Assembly (NCBI GenBank): GCA_963824395.1
Contig: CAWGPF010000001.1
Coordinates: 930,001 to 994,000 of the forward strand
Length of the DNA stretch: 64,000 nt
Reading direction: 5' to 3'
DNA from: 13-2-20CM-66-19 sp963824395
GTDB lineage: Bacteria > Pseudomonadota > Gammaproteobacteria > Steroidobacterales > Steroidobacteraceae
The notes below the pieces were generated by a model. That model was not told where the DNA came from. It saw nothing but the letters and a program-made list of their open reading frames with translations, and ran no database searches. The position numbers and the translations under genes are program-made. Positions 23,715-31,439 of the stretch are shown piece by piece. The stretch's first letter is position 1, and each line of letters begins with the position of its first letter.

Positions 23715-24854
23715 TCACTTGCCTGTTTTGAAGCGCGTCCAGGCGCGCGTCAGCATGCGCTGGTATTCCGGTGGCCGCGGTCGCTCGGGCGTCAGGCGTG
23801 CGCGAACTTCCTGTGAGGGAAACACGCCCTGATCGTTGCGCACCAGGGGGTCGAGCGGCTGCAGGTCCGGCGACACCGCGTTCGCGTATTTGATGAGATT
23901 GGAGTTCTGCGCTGCCACCTCGGGCCGCAGCAGATAATCGATGAAGAGGTGCGCATTCCTCACGTGCGGCGCGTCGGCAGGGATCACCAGCACGTCGAGG
24001 TTGACGATGGCTCCTTCGCGCGGGATCGAATAGACCAGGTCCACCCCCTTGTTGGCCTCTGCGGCGCGGTCGTGGGCCTGCTTGATGTCTCCCGACCAGC
24101 CCATCGCCAGGCACACGTCCCCATTGGCCAGGTTGTCGATGTAGCGCGAGGAGTCGACGTAGCGGATGTAGGGCCGGATCGCCTTGAGTACCTGCTCGGC
24201 CGCCTTCAGGTCGTCGGGGGAATTGCTGTTCGGGTTCCTGCCGATGTAGAGCAGTGCGGTTGCCACCACCTCGGAGGGCGCATCGAGAACCGACACGCCG
24301 CAGTCCGCGAACCTGGAGATCACCGCGGGATCAAAAATCATGCGCCAGCTGTCCACCGGCGCATCCGGCATGCGTTGCCTGATGGCCGCGGCGTTGTATC
24401 CCACCCCGGAAGTGATCCACATGTAATCGACGGCGTACTGGTTGCCCGGATCGTAGATCGCCAGCGCGCTCTGGATGCCCGGATCGACGTTCTTCAGGTT
24501 CGGCAGCAGGCTCTTGTCGAGTTTGCGGTAGATGTCCGCCTGCAGCTGCCGCTCCATGAAGGCTGCCGAGGGCACGACGACGTCGTAATTGGTGTGCCCG
24601 GTAAGGAGCTTGGTTTCCAGGATCTCGTTGGAGTCGAACACGTCGTAATTGACGTGGATGCCGGTCTCCTTCTCGAAGTCCTTGATAACCGAGGGCTGGA
24701 TGTAATCCGACCAGTTGTAGACGTTCAGTATCTTTTCGTTCGCCGTGGCGGCCTCGGCATTCGGGTGCGCGGCCGGCCGCGAACAGCCCGTGACCAGGGT
24801 CACGGACATCACGAGGGCGGCGCTGAGGCGGGAGAATCGGGGGGCGCTGGTCAC
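23715..24854 (-). CDS. potF: Putrescine-binding protein PotF, lipoprotein form
   Basis: 379 residues of the PotD/PotF extracytoplasmic solute-binding family. LNVYNWSDYIQP is the classic N-terminal polyamine-binding motif, and acidic and aromatic pocket residues appear in VVVPSAAFMERQ, YMWITSGVGYN and MGWSGDIKQA. The signal peptide ends in a lipobox (LVTGC, Cys24), so this version should be membrane-tethered, unlike soluble periplasmic E. coli PotF. The start is GTG with GAGGGC just ahead. It is the first pot gene, 75 bp after puuA. Confidence 0.92.
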   Translation of the reverse strand: MTSAPRFSRLSAALVMSVTLVTGCSRPAAHPNAEAATANEKILNVYNWSDYIQPSVIKDFEKETGIHVNYDVFDSNEILETKLLTGHTNYDVVVPSAAFMERQLQADIYRKLDKSLLPNLKNVDPGIQSALAIYDPGNQYAVDYMWITSGVGYNAAAIRQRMPDAPVDSWRMIFDPAVISRFADCGVSVLDAPSEVVATALLYIGRNPNSNSPDDLKAAEQVLKAIRPYIRYVDSSRYIDNLANGDVCLAMGWSGDIKQAHDRAAEANKGVDLVYSIPREGAIVNLDVLVIPADAPHVRNAHLFIDYLLRPEVAAQNSNLIKYANAVSPDLQPLDPLVRNDQGVFPSQEVRARLTPERPRPPEYQRMLTRAWTRFKTGK

Positions 24855-24862
24855 GTGCCCTC

Positions 24863-24872
24863 GTTATATAAC
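24863..24872. promoter_or_regulatory. GTTATATAAC palindrome between puuA and potF
   Basis: A perfect 10-bp AT-rich palindrome stands 9 bases upstream of the potF start, in the only sizeable gap of the puuDA-pot run. It contains a TATATAA string that could be a -10 element, though that would leave a very short leader. It may instead bind a regulator; its sequence differs from the PuuR-type operators nearby. Confidence 0.3.
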
Positions 24873-24929
24873 AGCGGCCCGGCCCTGAGAAGGCGCCTGC
24901 CGCCGGGCCCGCGCCCTACCCGCTCTGGG

Positions 24930-26270
24930 TTACACGTTCAGCAGCAAGTGCTCACGCTCCCAGGAGCTGATCACCTGCAGGAACACCTCGTACTCGGCTT
25001 CCTTGACTATCGTAAAGGCCTCGACGAAGGGCTCGCCCAGGAGCTTGACGAGCGGCTCGCAGGCACGCAGGGCGCGCAGCGCCTCATCAAGAGAGCGTGG
25101 CAGTCCGAAGGGCAGATCGTGGGCGCTGCCGACGATTGGATCGCTCGGCTGCGCGCCCTCGATCATCCCGAGGTAGCCGCAGGCGAGCGAGGCCGCAATG
25201 GCGATATACGGGTTGGCGTCCGCCCCGCCGACCCGGTTCTCCACGCGCCGCGCCTGGGCGTCGGACATCGGGACCCGCAGGCCCGCCGTGCGGTTGTCAT
25301 AGCCCCAGTGTGCGTTGATCGGGGAGGACAGGTAGCGCGTCAGGCGACGGTAGGAATTCACGTTTGGACAGAATAGCGCCATCGCCGCCGGCAGGTATTT
25401 CTGCAGCCCGCCGATGTGGGAGAAAAACAGTGGCGACGGCGTGCCGTCGGCATTGCTGAAGATGTTCTCGCGTGTCTTGATGTCCACCACGCTCTGATGG
25501 ATGTGCATGGCGCTGCCGGGCTCCTTGGCATGCGGCTTTGCCATGAAGGTGACATACATCTTATGGCGCAGCGCCGCTTCGCGCGCCGTGCGCTTGAAGA
25601 GGAAGGCCTGGTCTGCCAGATCCAGCGGCGGTCCGTGCAGCAGGTTGATCTCCATCTGCGCCGGACCGTCCTCATGGATCAGCGTGTCGATCTCGATGTC
25701 CTGGTCCTCACAGAATTGGTAGATGTCATCGAACAGCGGATCAAATTCGTTCACCGCCGCGATGCTATAGGACTGCCGGCCCGGCTCGGCGCGGCCGGAG
25801 CGGCCCACCGGGGGCTTGAGCGGGTAGTCGGCATCGCGGTTCTGCTCGACGAGGTAGAACTCGAGCTCCGGGGCGATGACCGGCTCCCAGCCGCGCTGGG
25901 CGTAGAGCTCGAGGATGTTGCGCAGCACGTGGCGCGGCGCCATCGAGACGCGTCGGCCGTCCGCATAGAAGCAATCGTGGATCACCTGTGCCGTGGGTTC
26001 GGCGGCCCACGGGACCCGGCGCACGGTCTTGCTGTCGGCCTTCAGGACGATGTCGATCTCCGCCGGACTCATGGCGTCCCCGGTGTGGGTCGGGTAGTCA
26101 CCGGTCACGGTCTGCAGGAACACGCTCTCGGGCAGGCGCATGCCACCGTCCTCGGCAAACTTCTCGGCGGGCATGATCTTGCCGCGCGCGATGCCAGCCA
26201 TATCGGGAATGATGGCCTCCACCTCCGAGATGCCGTGATCACGGAAGAATTGCCGGATCTCACTCACCAT
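24930..26270 (-). CDS. puuA: Gamma-glutamylputrescine synthetase
   Basis: 446 residues of the glutamine synthetase family. Seen: a GS beta-grasp N-domain (IPDMAGIARGKIMP), metal-binding APELEFYLV, the ATP/Glu motif GSAMHIHQS, and NRTAGLRVP with RVENRVGGADANPY near the C-terminus. It lacks the GS adenylylation-site pattern. It ligates glutamate to putrescine with ATP, the first step of the Puu pathway, and the PuuA assignment over true glutamine synthetase rests on the surrounding puuD, puuB and pot genes. The start overlaps puuD by 11 bp. Confidence 0.92.
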   Translation of the reverse strand: MVSEIRQFFRDHGISEVEAIIPDMAGIARGKIMPAEKFAEDGGMRLPESVFLQTVTGDYPTHTGDAMSPAEIDIVLKADSKTVRRVPWAAEPTAQVIHDCFYADGRRVSMAPRHVLRNILELYAQRGWEPVIAPELEFYLVEQNRDADYPLKPPVGRSGRAEPGRQSYSIAAVNEFDPLFDDIYQFCEDQDIEIDTLIHEDGPAQMEINLLHGPPLDLADQAFLFKRTAREAALRHKMYVTFMAKPHAKEPGSAMHIHQSVVDIKTRENIFSNADGTPSPLFFSHIGGLQKYLPAAMALFCPNVNSYRRLTRYLSSPINAHWGYDNRTAGLRVPMSDAQARRVENRVGGADANPYIAIAASLACGYLGMIEGAQPSDPIVGSAHDLPFGLPRSLDEALRALRACEPLVKLLGEPFVEAFTIVKEAEYEVFLQVISSWEREHLLLNV

Positions 26271-27039
26271 ACGACTCGCCTTTCATTTTGCTCTGCGCAC
26301 GCTCGCGGCTGGCCTCGCCAAAGGCTGCAAACAGCGCGCGTGAAAACGGATTCGTCATCACTTTCCACTCCGGGTGCCACTGCACGGCCAGCGCGAAGCC
26401 CCGTGCGTCACGCACCCGGAACGCCTCGATCACGCCATCGGGAGCACGTGCCTCCACGGCCAGCTCAGCCCCGAGGCGTTCGATGCCCTGGTTGTGGAGC
26501 GAGTTCACCTGGATCCGGTCCGTGCCGCTCAGGGCACGCAGTACGCCACCGGGCTCCAGCGTGACCTCGTGTGCCGGGCCGTACTGCACCTCCAGGGGCT
26601 GACTGGTGTCATCGCGGTGATCAAGATGCCCGGGCACTTCGTGCAGCTTCTGGTGCAGCGTGCCGCCGAACGCCACGTTCATCTCCTGAAAGCCGCGGCA
26701 GATCCCGAGAACCGGTACCCCAGCCCCGACCGCCTTGCGGATCAGCGGCAGTGTCGTCGCGTCGCGCGCCGGGTCATGCAGCGTGCCGGGAGCGCTCGCC
26801 GGGCCCTGGTAGCGGTGCGGCTCGACGTTCGAGGGACTGCCGGTGAACACCAGGCCATCCAGTCGCGTCAGCAGCTCATCCAGGCCGAGCTCCTCGGCCA
26901 GGGAAGGGATCAGGAGGGGCACCGCACCGGCGGCCTCCATCACAGCGCGGGCGTACTTCTCTCCCACCATGTGGAAGGGATGATCACCGACCATGCGCCG
27001 GTCGGCGGGAATACCAATGAGCGGGCGGCCGGATGCCAT
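26260..27039 (-). CDS. puuD: Gamma-glutamyl-GABA hydrolase
   Basis: 259 residues, class I glutamine amidotransferase-like fold. The catalytic triad is Cys114 (GICRGFQEMN), His222 and Glu224 (VQWHPEW). NVEPHRYQG and GGTLHQKL are typical PuuD/peptidase C26 motifs. It releases GABA from gamma-glutamyl-GABA at the end of the Puu pathway. It is the promoter-proximal gene of the long minus-strand run. A perfect 18-bp palindrome lies 20 bases upstream of its start, a likely PuuR operator. Confidence 0.92.
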   Translation of the reverse strand: MASGRPLIGIPADRRMVGDHPFHMVGEKYARAVMEAAGAVPLLIPSLAEELGLDELLTRLDGLVFTGSPSNVEPHRYQGPASAPGTLHDPARDATTLPLIRKAVGAGVPVLGICRGFQEMNVAFGGTLHQKLHEVPGHLDHRDDTSQPLEVQYGPAHEVTLEPGGVLRALSGTDRIQVNSLHNQGIERLGAELAVEARAPDGVIEAFRVRDARGFALAVQWHPEWKVMTNPFSRALFAAFGEASRERAQSKMKGESYGE

Positions 27040-27058
27040 GGCGGCTTGCTGCGGGCGG

Positions 27059-27076
27059 TGTTTAATATATTAAACA
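27059..27076. promoter_or_regulatory. Putative PuuR operator upstream of puuD
   Basis: A perfect 18-bp palindrome, TGTTTAATATATTAAACA, in otherwise GC-rich sequence. Related sequences occur before puuB and before puuR. It also resembles the reverse complement of the known E. coli PuuR recognition sequence at about two thirds of positions. The rest of the gap to puuB (27077-27270) holds a short GGCCCT/AGGGCC repeat but no gene I can support. Confidence 0.65.
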
Positions 27077-27270
27077 AACCGCCCCACGAGATCTCCGAAG
27101 TAGACTCCTATTAGAGCACAGGTCGGGGGGAGAAGCCTGCGCATGCGTCACGCGACATAAGTCCGCTAGGGGCCAAACTGAAGGCCCTGAGGGCCACGCC
27201 GCCCCGCCCGGCAGGCACATTTGCGGGCTCAGGTCCTGCCTCGCTATTCTCATGGGCCGCCCCGGGGACC

Positions 27271-27288
27271 GTCAGAATATCTTAAACA
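27271..27288. promoter_or_regulatory. Degenerate PuuR-type operator upstream of puuB
   Basis: The right half TCTTAAACA matches 8 of 9 bases of the puuD operator half-site, and the central AATA is kept; the outer left half is not conserved. It ends 31 bases before the puuB start, a position suited to repression. Confidence 0.45.
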
Positions 27289-27319
27289 CTCCGGGGGCCG
27301 CGGCCATCAAGGAAACCCT

Positions 27320-28606
27320 ATGGGACGTCTGGGCTACGTGCCTTCCTACTACGCCGCCACGGCACGGCTGGCCCCGGAGCGCCCCGCCCTGGCGGGTTCC
27401 GTGAGCGCCGACGTGTGCGTGGTGGGCGGGGGTATCGCCGGTTGCTCCGCCGCTTTGCATCTGGCCGAGCGCGGACTCAAGGTCGTGCTGCTGGAGGACC
27501 ACCGCGTTGGCTGGGGGGCCTCCGGGCGCAGCGGCGCGCAGGCGCTCCACGGCGTCGCGTCCGGGCAGGCGAAGCTTGACCGTCTGATCGGTCCTGAAGC
27601 TGCGCGCACGGTCTGGGATGTATCGGTGGAGGGCCTGGCGCTGATGCGCCAGCTCATCCGGCGCTTTGGCATCGACTGCGACTGGGTCGACGGCTACATG
27701 CTGACGGCCGTCAAGGAACGTCACGTCCGGGAGCTCAAGGCGGAGCTGCACGAGCTGCGCGATCACTGCGGCTACCCGAGCGTGCGCTTCCTGCCGCGCG
27801 AGGAGCTGCGCGCCACGCTCGACAGCGATCGCTACCTGGGCGCGCTCTACGACTCCAACAGCGGCCACCTGCACCCGCTCAACTACACCCTCGGCCTCGC
27901 CGCGGCGGCTGAGTCCCTCGGTGCGCAAATCTACGAGGGTACGCGCGCGCTGCCCTTCACCGATGCCGGGGGCTCGGGTGTGCGCGTCCCGACCACGGGA
28001 GGAGAGGTGCGTGCCCGGCACCTGGTGTTGTGCGGCAACGTCTACCTCGGGGACACCGCTCCCGCGCTGGCCCGCAAGATCATGGCGGTCGCCACCTACA
28101 TCGTCGCCACCGAACCCCTGGGCCAGCAGCGCGCGCAGCGGCTGATCGCCAACAACGCCGCCGTCAGCGACATGAACTGGGTGCTCGACTACTACCGCCG
28201 TTCCGCCGATCATCGTCTGCTCTTCGGCGGCCGGGTGAACTATTCGGGGCTCAAGTCCTTCGACGCGCCGAGCGCCACGCGCGCACGCATGCTGAAGGTG
28301 TTCCCGCAGCTTGAGGATGTGCGCATCGAGTACTCCTGGGGCGGCGAGGTGGACATCACCCTCAATCGCGCGCCGAACTTCGGGCGCCTCGCCCCCAATG
28401 TCTATTTTCTGCAGGGCTTCTCCGGCCACGGGATCGCTCTCACCGGCATCGCCGGCAAACTGGTTGCCGAGGCCGTGGCCGGCACCGCCGGACGCTTTGA
28501 TGTGTTCGCGCGCATCCCGCACGCCGACTTTCCGGGTGGGATGGCGCTGCGCCGCCCTGCGCTGGTGCTGGCGATGCTTTACTTTCGCCTGCGCGACCTC
28601 CTCTAG
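27320..28606 (+). CDS. puuB: Gamma-glutamylputrescine oxidase (FAD-dependent)
   Basis: 428 residues of the DAO/OrdL family. The dinucleotide-binding motif is VCVVGGGIAGCSAALHLAERG, here split by its own glycine run (residues ~33-53), and GWGASGRSGAQ is the flavin-proximal motif. A second FAD contact is near the C-terminus (FLQGFSGHGIALTGIAGK, ~375-392). It oxidises gamma-glutamylputrescine to gamma-glutamyl-aminobutyraldehyde with release of ammonia and H2O2. AAGGAA precedes the ATG. It is divergent from puuD and carries its own operator-like site, consistent with co-regulation. Confidence 0.9.
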   Translation: MGRLGYVPSYYAATARLAPERPALAGSVSADVCVVGGGIAGCSAALHLAERGLKVVLLEDHRVGWGASGRSGAQALHGVASGQAKLDRLIGPEAARTVWDVSVEGLALMRQLIRRFGIDCDWVDGYMLTAVKERHVRELKAELHELRDHCGYPSVRFLPREELRATLDSDRYLGALYDSNSGHLHPLNYTLGLAAAAESLGAQIYEGTRALPFTDAGGSGVRVPTTGGEVRARHLVLCGNVYLGDTAPALARKIMAVATYIVATEPLGQQRAQRLIANNAAVSDMNWVLDYYRRSADHRLLFGGRVNYSGLKSFDAPSATRARMLKVFPQLEDVRIEYSWGGEVDITLNRAPNFGRLAPNVYFLQGFSGHGIALTGIAGKLVAEAVAGTAGRFDVFARIPHADFPGGMALRRPALVLAMLYFRLRDLL

Positions 28607-28626
28607 GCTTCGCCACGGAAAGTGCC

Positions 28627-29226
28627 ATGACGCTGCATCTGAACGTGCGCGCCCTCATGACCGGCCTGTGGGTCGCCTGGGGCCTTTACTGGGTCATCTC
28701 GGCGCAGAACGTCAAGACCACGGCGCGCCGTGAGTCCTCCGCCTCGCGGGTCTTCTATTCCCTGCTGCTTGCGACCGGAGCGCTGCTGATGGCGGTGCCG
28801 CGCAACCGCCTCGGCTGGTTTGCGACGCCGCTGCTGCCGGATATGCCGCTGCGCTACCGCCTGGCGCTGGCGCTGCTGGCGGCGGGCCTCGCCCTTACCG
28901 TCTGGGCACGCGTACATCTGGGGCGCAACTGGAGCGGCACGGTCACTCTCAAGGAGGGACACGAGCTGATCCGCTCCGGGCCCTATGGCCTCGTGCGCCA
29001 CCCGATCTACACCGGGCTGCTGCTCGCCTTCACGGGCACCGCGATCGCCTGCGGTGACCCGGCCGCGGTTGCCGGTCTTCTGCTGGTGTTGGTCTCGTTT
29101 CTCTACAAGCTGCGGATCGAAGAAACCTTCATGCGCGCGAAGTTCCCGCAGCAGTACCCAGACTACGCCGCCAGCGTTCCGGCGCTCGTGCCCTTCACAA
29201 AAGCTCGGCGATCTGCACCGCATTGA
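28627..29226 (+). CDS. Isoprenylcysteine methyltransferase-family membrane protein
   Basis: 199 residues with about five hydrophobic segments. The C-terminal half carries the ICMT/PEMT signature: GPYGLVRHPIYTGLLL, followed by a hydrophobic helix and an RIEETFM..FPQQYPDYAA motif that binds S-adenosylmethionine. Bacterial members are of mostly unknown substrate (phospholipids or isoprenoid-like compounds). It begins 20 bp after puuB and could be read through from it, but no functional link to polyamines is evident. Its 3' end overlaps convergent asd by 32 bp. Confidence 0.82.
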   Translation: MTLHLNVRALMTGLWVAWGLYWVISAQNVKTTARRESSASRVFYSLLLATGALLMAVPRNRLGWFATPLLPDMPLRYRLALALLAAGLALTVWARVHLGRNWSGTVTLKEGHELIRSGPYGLVRHPIYTGLLLAFTGTAIACGDPAAVAGLLLVLVSFLYKLRIEETFMRAKFPQQYPDYAASVPALVPFTKARRSAPH

Positions 29227-30217
29227 GCGCGGCGCCCTTGAGCAGCTGATCGCCCGCCACGAACAGCGACACCGAGCGCCCGCTCGGGTCGCTCAGGTCC
29301 TGCCGGATCCGCCCGACCAGGATCGGGTCATTGCCGGTGGCGTCGCGCGGCATCGGGAAATAATTGCGCTCCGGGTCATCCACGAGCTTGACGCCCGGCG
29401 CGTTCTGGAGGAGCTGGCGCACTTCGGCGGCACTGATCGGTCGCGCACATTCGATGGTGATCGCCATCGCGTGCGCGCGCAGCACCGGCACGCGCACGCA
29501 GGTCGCGGAGACGCGGATCTGCGTGTCGCCGAAGATCTTGCGGGTTTCCTGGATGACCTTGAGCTCTTCCTCGTTATAACCACTCGCAGGATCGACCCGG
29601 GTGTTGTGGCTGAAGAGGTTGAAGGCATAGGGATGCGGCAGCACCTTGTTGTCGTAGCTGCGGCCCTCGAGGTAGGCGCGGGTGGACTCACGCAGCTCCT
29701 CCATCGCCGCAGCTCCGGCTCCCGAGGCTGCCTGGTAGGTCGCCATCTGCAGCCGCTCGATGCGGTTGCTCTTGTGAATAGGCCACAGGGGTGTGATCGA
29801 GATGATGGCGCAACAGTTGGGATTGGCAATGATCCCCGCGTGCCCGCGCACCGCCTGCGGATTGATCTCCGGCACCACCAGCGGAACTTTCGGATCCATG
29901 CGGAAAGCCGACGAGTTGTCGACCACGATGGCCCCGGCGCGTACCGCGAGGGGTGCAAAGCGCTTTGAGGTGGTGCCGCCGGCGGAGAACAGCGCGATGT
30001 CCACGCCTGCGAAGCTCGACTCTGTCAACTCCCGTACCGCCAACGCTGCACCCTTGAAAGGCAAGCTCTTGCCGGCCGAACGCGCCGAGGCGAACAGCCG
30101 CAGCTCCCCGAGAGGGAAGCGTCGCTGCTCCAGACAGCGGATCAGCTCGATACCCACCGCACCGGTGGCCCCGACGATGGCCACCACCGGACGGGAGGGG
30201 GACGTGCGCGCACTCAT
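29195..30217 (-). CDS. asd: Aspartate-semialdehyde dehydrogenase
   Basis: 340 residues. The NADP-binding motif VGATGAVGIELIRCLE, catalytic Cys135 in ANPNCCAII, a C-terminal catalytic His region (VPVLRAHAMAI) and SAGGTTSKRFAP are all present. It reduces aspartyl phosphate to aspartate semialdehyde, the branch point to lysine, methionine, threonine and isoleucine. The ~340-residue form with the ANPNC motif is the Gram-positive/Pseudomonas-like type. The 5' region carries a short ORF rich in aspartate-family codons and a GC-rich hairpin, suggesting attenuation control. Confidence 0.95.
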   Translation of the reverse strand: MSARTSPSRPVVAIVGATGAVGIELIRCLEQRRFPLGELRLFASARSAGKSLPFKGAALAVRELTESSFAGVDIALFSAGGTTSKRFAPLAVRAGAIVVDNSSAFRMDPKVPLVVPEINPQAVRGHAGIIANPNCCAIISITPLWPIHKSNRIERLQMATYQAASGAGAAAMEELRESTRAYLEGRSYDNKVLPHPYAFNLFSHNTRVDPASGYNEEELKVIQETRKIFGDTQIRVSATCVRVPVLRAHAMAITIECARPISAAEVRQLLQNAPGVKLVDDPERNYFPMPRDATGNDPILVGRIRQDLSDPSGRSVSLFVAGDQLLKGAALNAVQIAELL

Positions 30218-30248
30218 GCTTGATGCTCTCCAGATCTATAAACGCGAA

Positions 30249-30274
30249 AGGCCCCGTCGTCGCCGGCGGGGCCT
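30249..30274 (-). terminator. GC-rich hairpin before asd (candidate attenuator)
   Basis: Perfect 8-bp arms AGGCCCCG and CGGGGCCT with a 10-base loop, followed on the minus strand by TTCGCGTTTATAG, a weak T-rich run. It lies between the short leader ORF (stop at 30301) and the asd start at 30217, exactly where a transcription attenuator would be expected. Confidence 0.5.
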
Positions 30275-30300
30275 CTGGGGGTTCGGCGCTCGCTAGTGCC

Positions 30301-30375
30301 TCAGCGCGCACGATCCTCAGAAGGCCCGCGGGCGGGCTTCTTGGTGGTAATCGTGCGCAGCTTCATCGTGTCCAT
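30301..30375 (-). CDS. Candidate leader peptide of asd
   Basis: A 24-codon ORF on the asd strand, ending 83 bases before asd. Its first 13 residues are MDTMKLRTITTKK: 11 of 13 are Asp, Met, Thr, Lys or Ile, that is aspartate or amino acids made through aspartate semialdehyde. A weak AAGAGA ribosome site precedes the ATG. Directly after the paired Lys codons the RNA contains the palindrome GCCCGCGGGC (30324-30333), a possible pause hairpin, and a terminator-like hairpin follows the stop. This is the architecture of amino acid attenuators such as thrL; the composition may still be chance. Confidence 0.5.
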   Translation of the reverse strand: MDTMKLRTITTKKPARGPSEDRAR

Positions 30376-30499
30376 GTCTCTTGAACCTAGCCTACGCGGG
30401 TGCTGCCTGTAAAGGCACGGGCCGTCACCCTGAGACTGCCCGCCTCCCCGGACGGCCGGAATCGCAGCGTTCCGCCCGCGCAGCCTAGGGCAACAATCT

Positions 30500-30547
30500 G
30501 GTTGCATTTCAGAGCACGCTCGCTAATATGCAACCAGGAGGTTGCAT
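30500..30547. promoter_or_regulatory. Three GGTTGCAT boxes: putative ArsR-family operator
   Basis: GGTTGCAT occurs at 30500-30507 and 30540-30547, and its reverse complement ATGCAACC at 30528-30535. The last two form a perfect 8-4-8 inverted repeat that covers the ribosome-binding site of the SRPBCC gene. The downstream ArsR-family regulator is the natural candidate to bind it. Confidence 0.6.
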
Positions 30548-30549
30548 TC

Positions 30550-31002
30550 ATGACTAATCGCATCGAAAAACGCATCGAGCTCAGGGCGCCCCTCGCGCGG
30601 GTGTGGCGGGCCATCAGCGACCATCGCGAGTTCGGCGCCTGGTTCAAGGTGGACATCGAGGCGCCCTTCATCGCCGGTCAACCCGCCCGGGGGCGGATCA
30701 CCCACCCCGGCTATCAGCACGTGGTATGGAACGTGGTGGTCCAGAGGATCGAGCCCGAGCGGCTCTTCAGCTTCACCTGGCATCCGTACGGCATCGATCC
30801 GAAGGTGGACTACTCCCGGGAAGCGCCGACGCTGGTCGAATTTCGCCTCTCGGCAATACCGGGCGGCACGCTTCTTATCCTCACCGAGACCGGCTTCGAC
30901 CACGTGCCCGCCGGACGCCGGGCCGAGGCATTCCGCATGAACGATAGCGGCTGGGCGCAGCAGATGAAGAACATCGAGCAGCATGTCGCGCGCGGCGCTT
31001 GA
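30550..31002 (+). CDS. SRPBCC (AHSA1-like) domain protein
   Basis: 150 residues with the START/Bet v1-like fold typical of the activator-of-Hsp90 ATPase homologue family: IEKRIELRAPLARVWRAISD at the first strand/helix, AWFKVDIEAPF, GRITHPGYQH and a long C-terminal helix (GWAQQMKNIEQHVA). These proteins bind hydrophobic ligands in a cavity; the ligand is not known. The ATG follows AGGAGG, itself inside the inverted repeat operator. It overlaps the arsR-type gene by 20 bp, so the pair forms an autoregulated operon. Confidence 0.85.
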   Translation: MTNRIEKRIELRAPLARVWRAISDHREFGAWFKVDIEAPFIAGQPARGRITHPGYQHVVWNVVVQRIEPERLFSFTWHPYGIDPKVDYSREAPTLVEFRLSAIPGGTLLILTETGFDHVPAGRRAEAFRMNDSGWAQQMKNIEQHVARGA

Positions 31003-31330
31003 GGGCAGCGCCCAGCAACGGCGCCAGCACGCGGCGGTGTTTGCCGCACTCGGCGATGAGACGCGCCTGTCCCTGATCAGCACGCTCGCCGACGGTGAGG
31101 CACGCTCGATCGCGCAGCTTACGGGAGGCTCACGGCTCACGCGTCAGGCGATCACCAAGCACCTGAAGGTCCTGGAGAATGCCGGGATCGTCCACAGCGC
31201 GCGCTCCGGGCGCCAGAGCCTGTTCGAACTCGACCCGACGCCCATGAAGGAGCTGCGCAACTATCTTGAGCGCGTTGCCGCCCAATGGGACCAGGTGCTC
31301 GGCAGGCTGCGGGCGTTCGTCGAGGGCTGA
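30983..31330 (+). CDS. ArsR-family transcriptional regulator
   Basis: 115 residues with a winged helix-turn-helix: FAALGDETRLSLISTLADGE, recognition helix around LTRQAITKHLKVLENAGIVHS and a wing RSGRQSLFELD. There are no Cys-rich metal-binding motifs, which fits the SdpR/AHSA1-associated subgroup rather than a metal sensor. It overlaps the 3' end of the SRPBCC gene by 20 bp. It probably represses its own operon through the GGTTGCAT boxes upstream of the SRPBCC gene. Confidence 0.9.
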   Translation: MSRAALEGSAQQRRQHAAVFAALGDETRLSLISTLADGEARSIAQLTGGSRLTRQAITKHLKVLENAGIVHSARSGRQSLFELDPTPMKELRNYLERVAAQWDQVLGRLRAFVEG

Positions 31331-31375
31331 AAGGCGCCCGAGCCGGGACTGCGCCGCGGCGGCCGACCCGTCTTC

Positions 31376-31391
31376 TGTGACGGCAGTCACC
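31376..31391. promoter_or_regulatory. CRP/Vfr/Clp-like site
   Basis: TGTGACGGCAGTCACC matches 9 of the 10 conserved bases of the CRP consensus TGTGA-N6-TCACA. It lies 48 bases upstream of the DUF4124 gene start at 31440. No matching promoter elements are clear. Confidence 0.4.
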
Positions 31392-31439
31392 GGTTACCTC
31401 CGGGTCTGATCGTATGCTGGGGAAACTTCTGGAGGGCCG

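Noticed and set aside
28627..28700. Possible polyamine role for the methyltransferase gene after puuB
   Set aside because: Only proximity supports it; the ICMT motif gives no link to polyamines.
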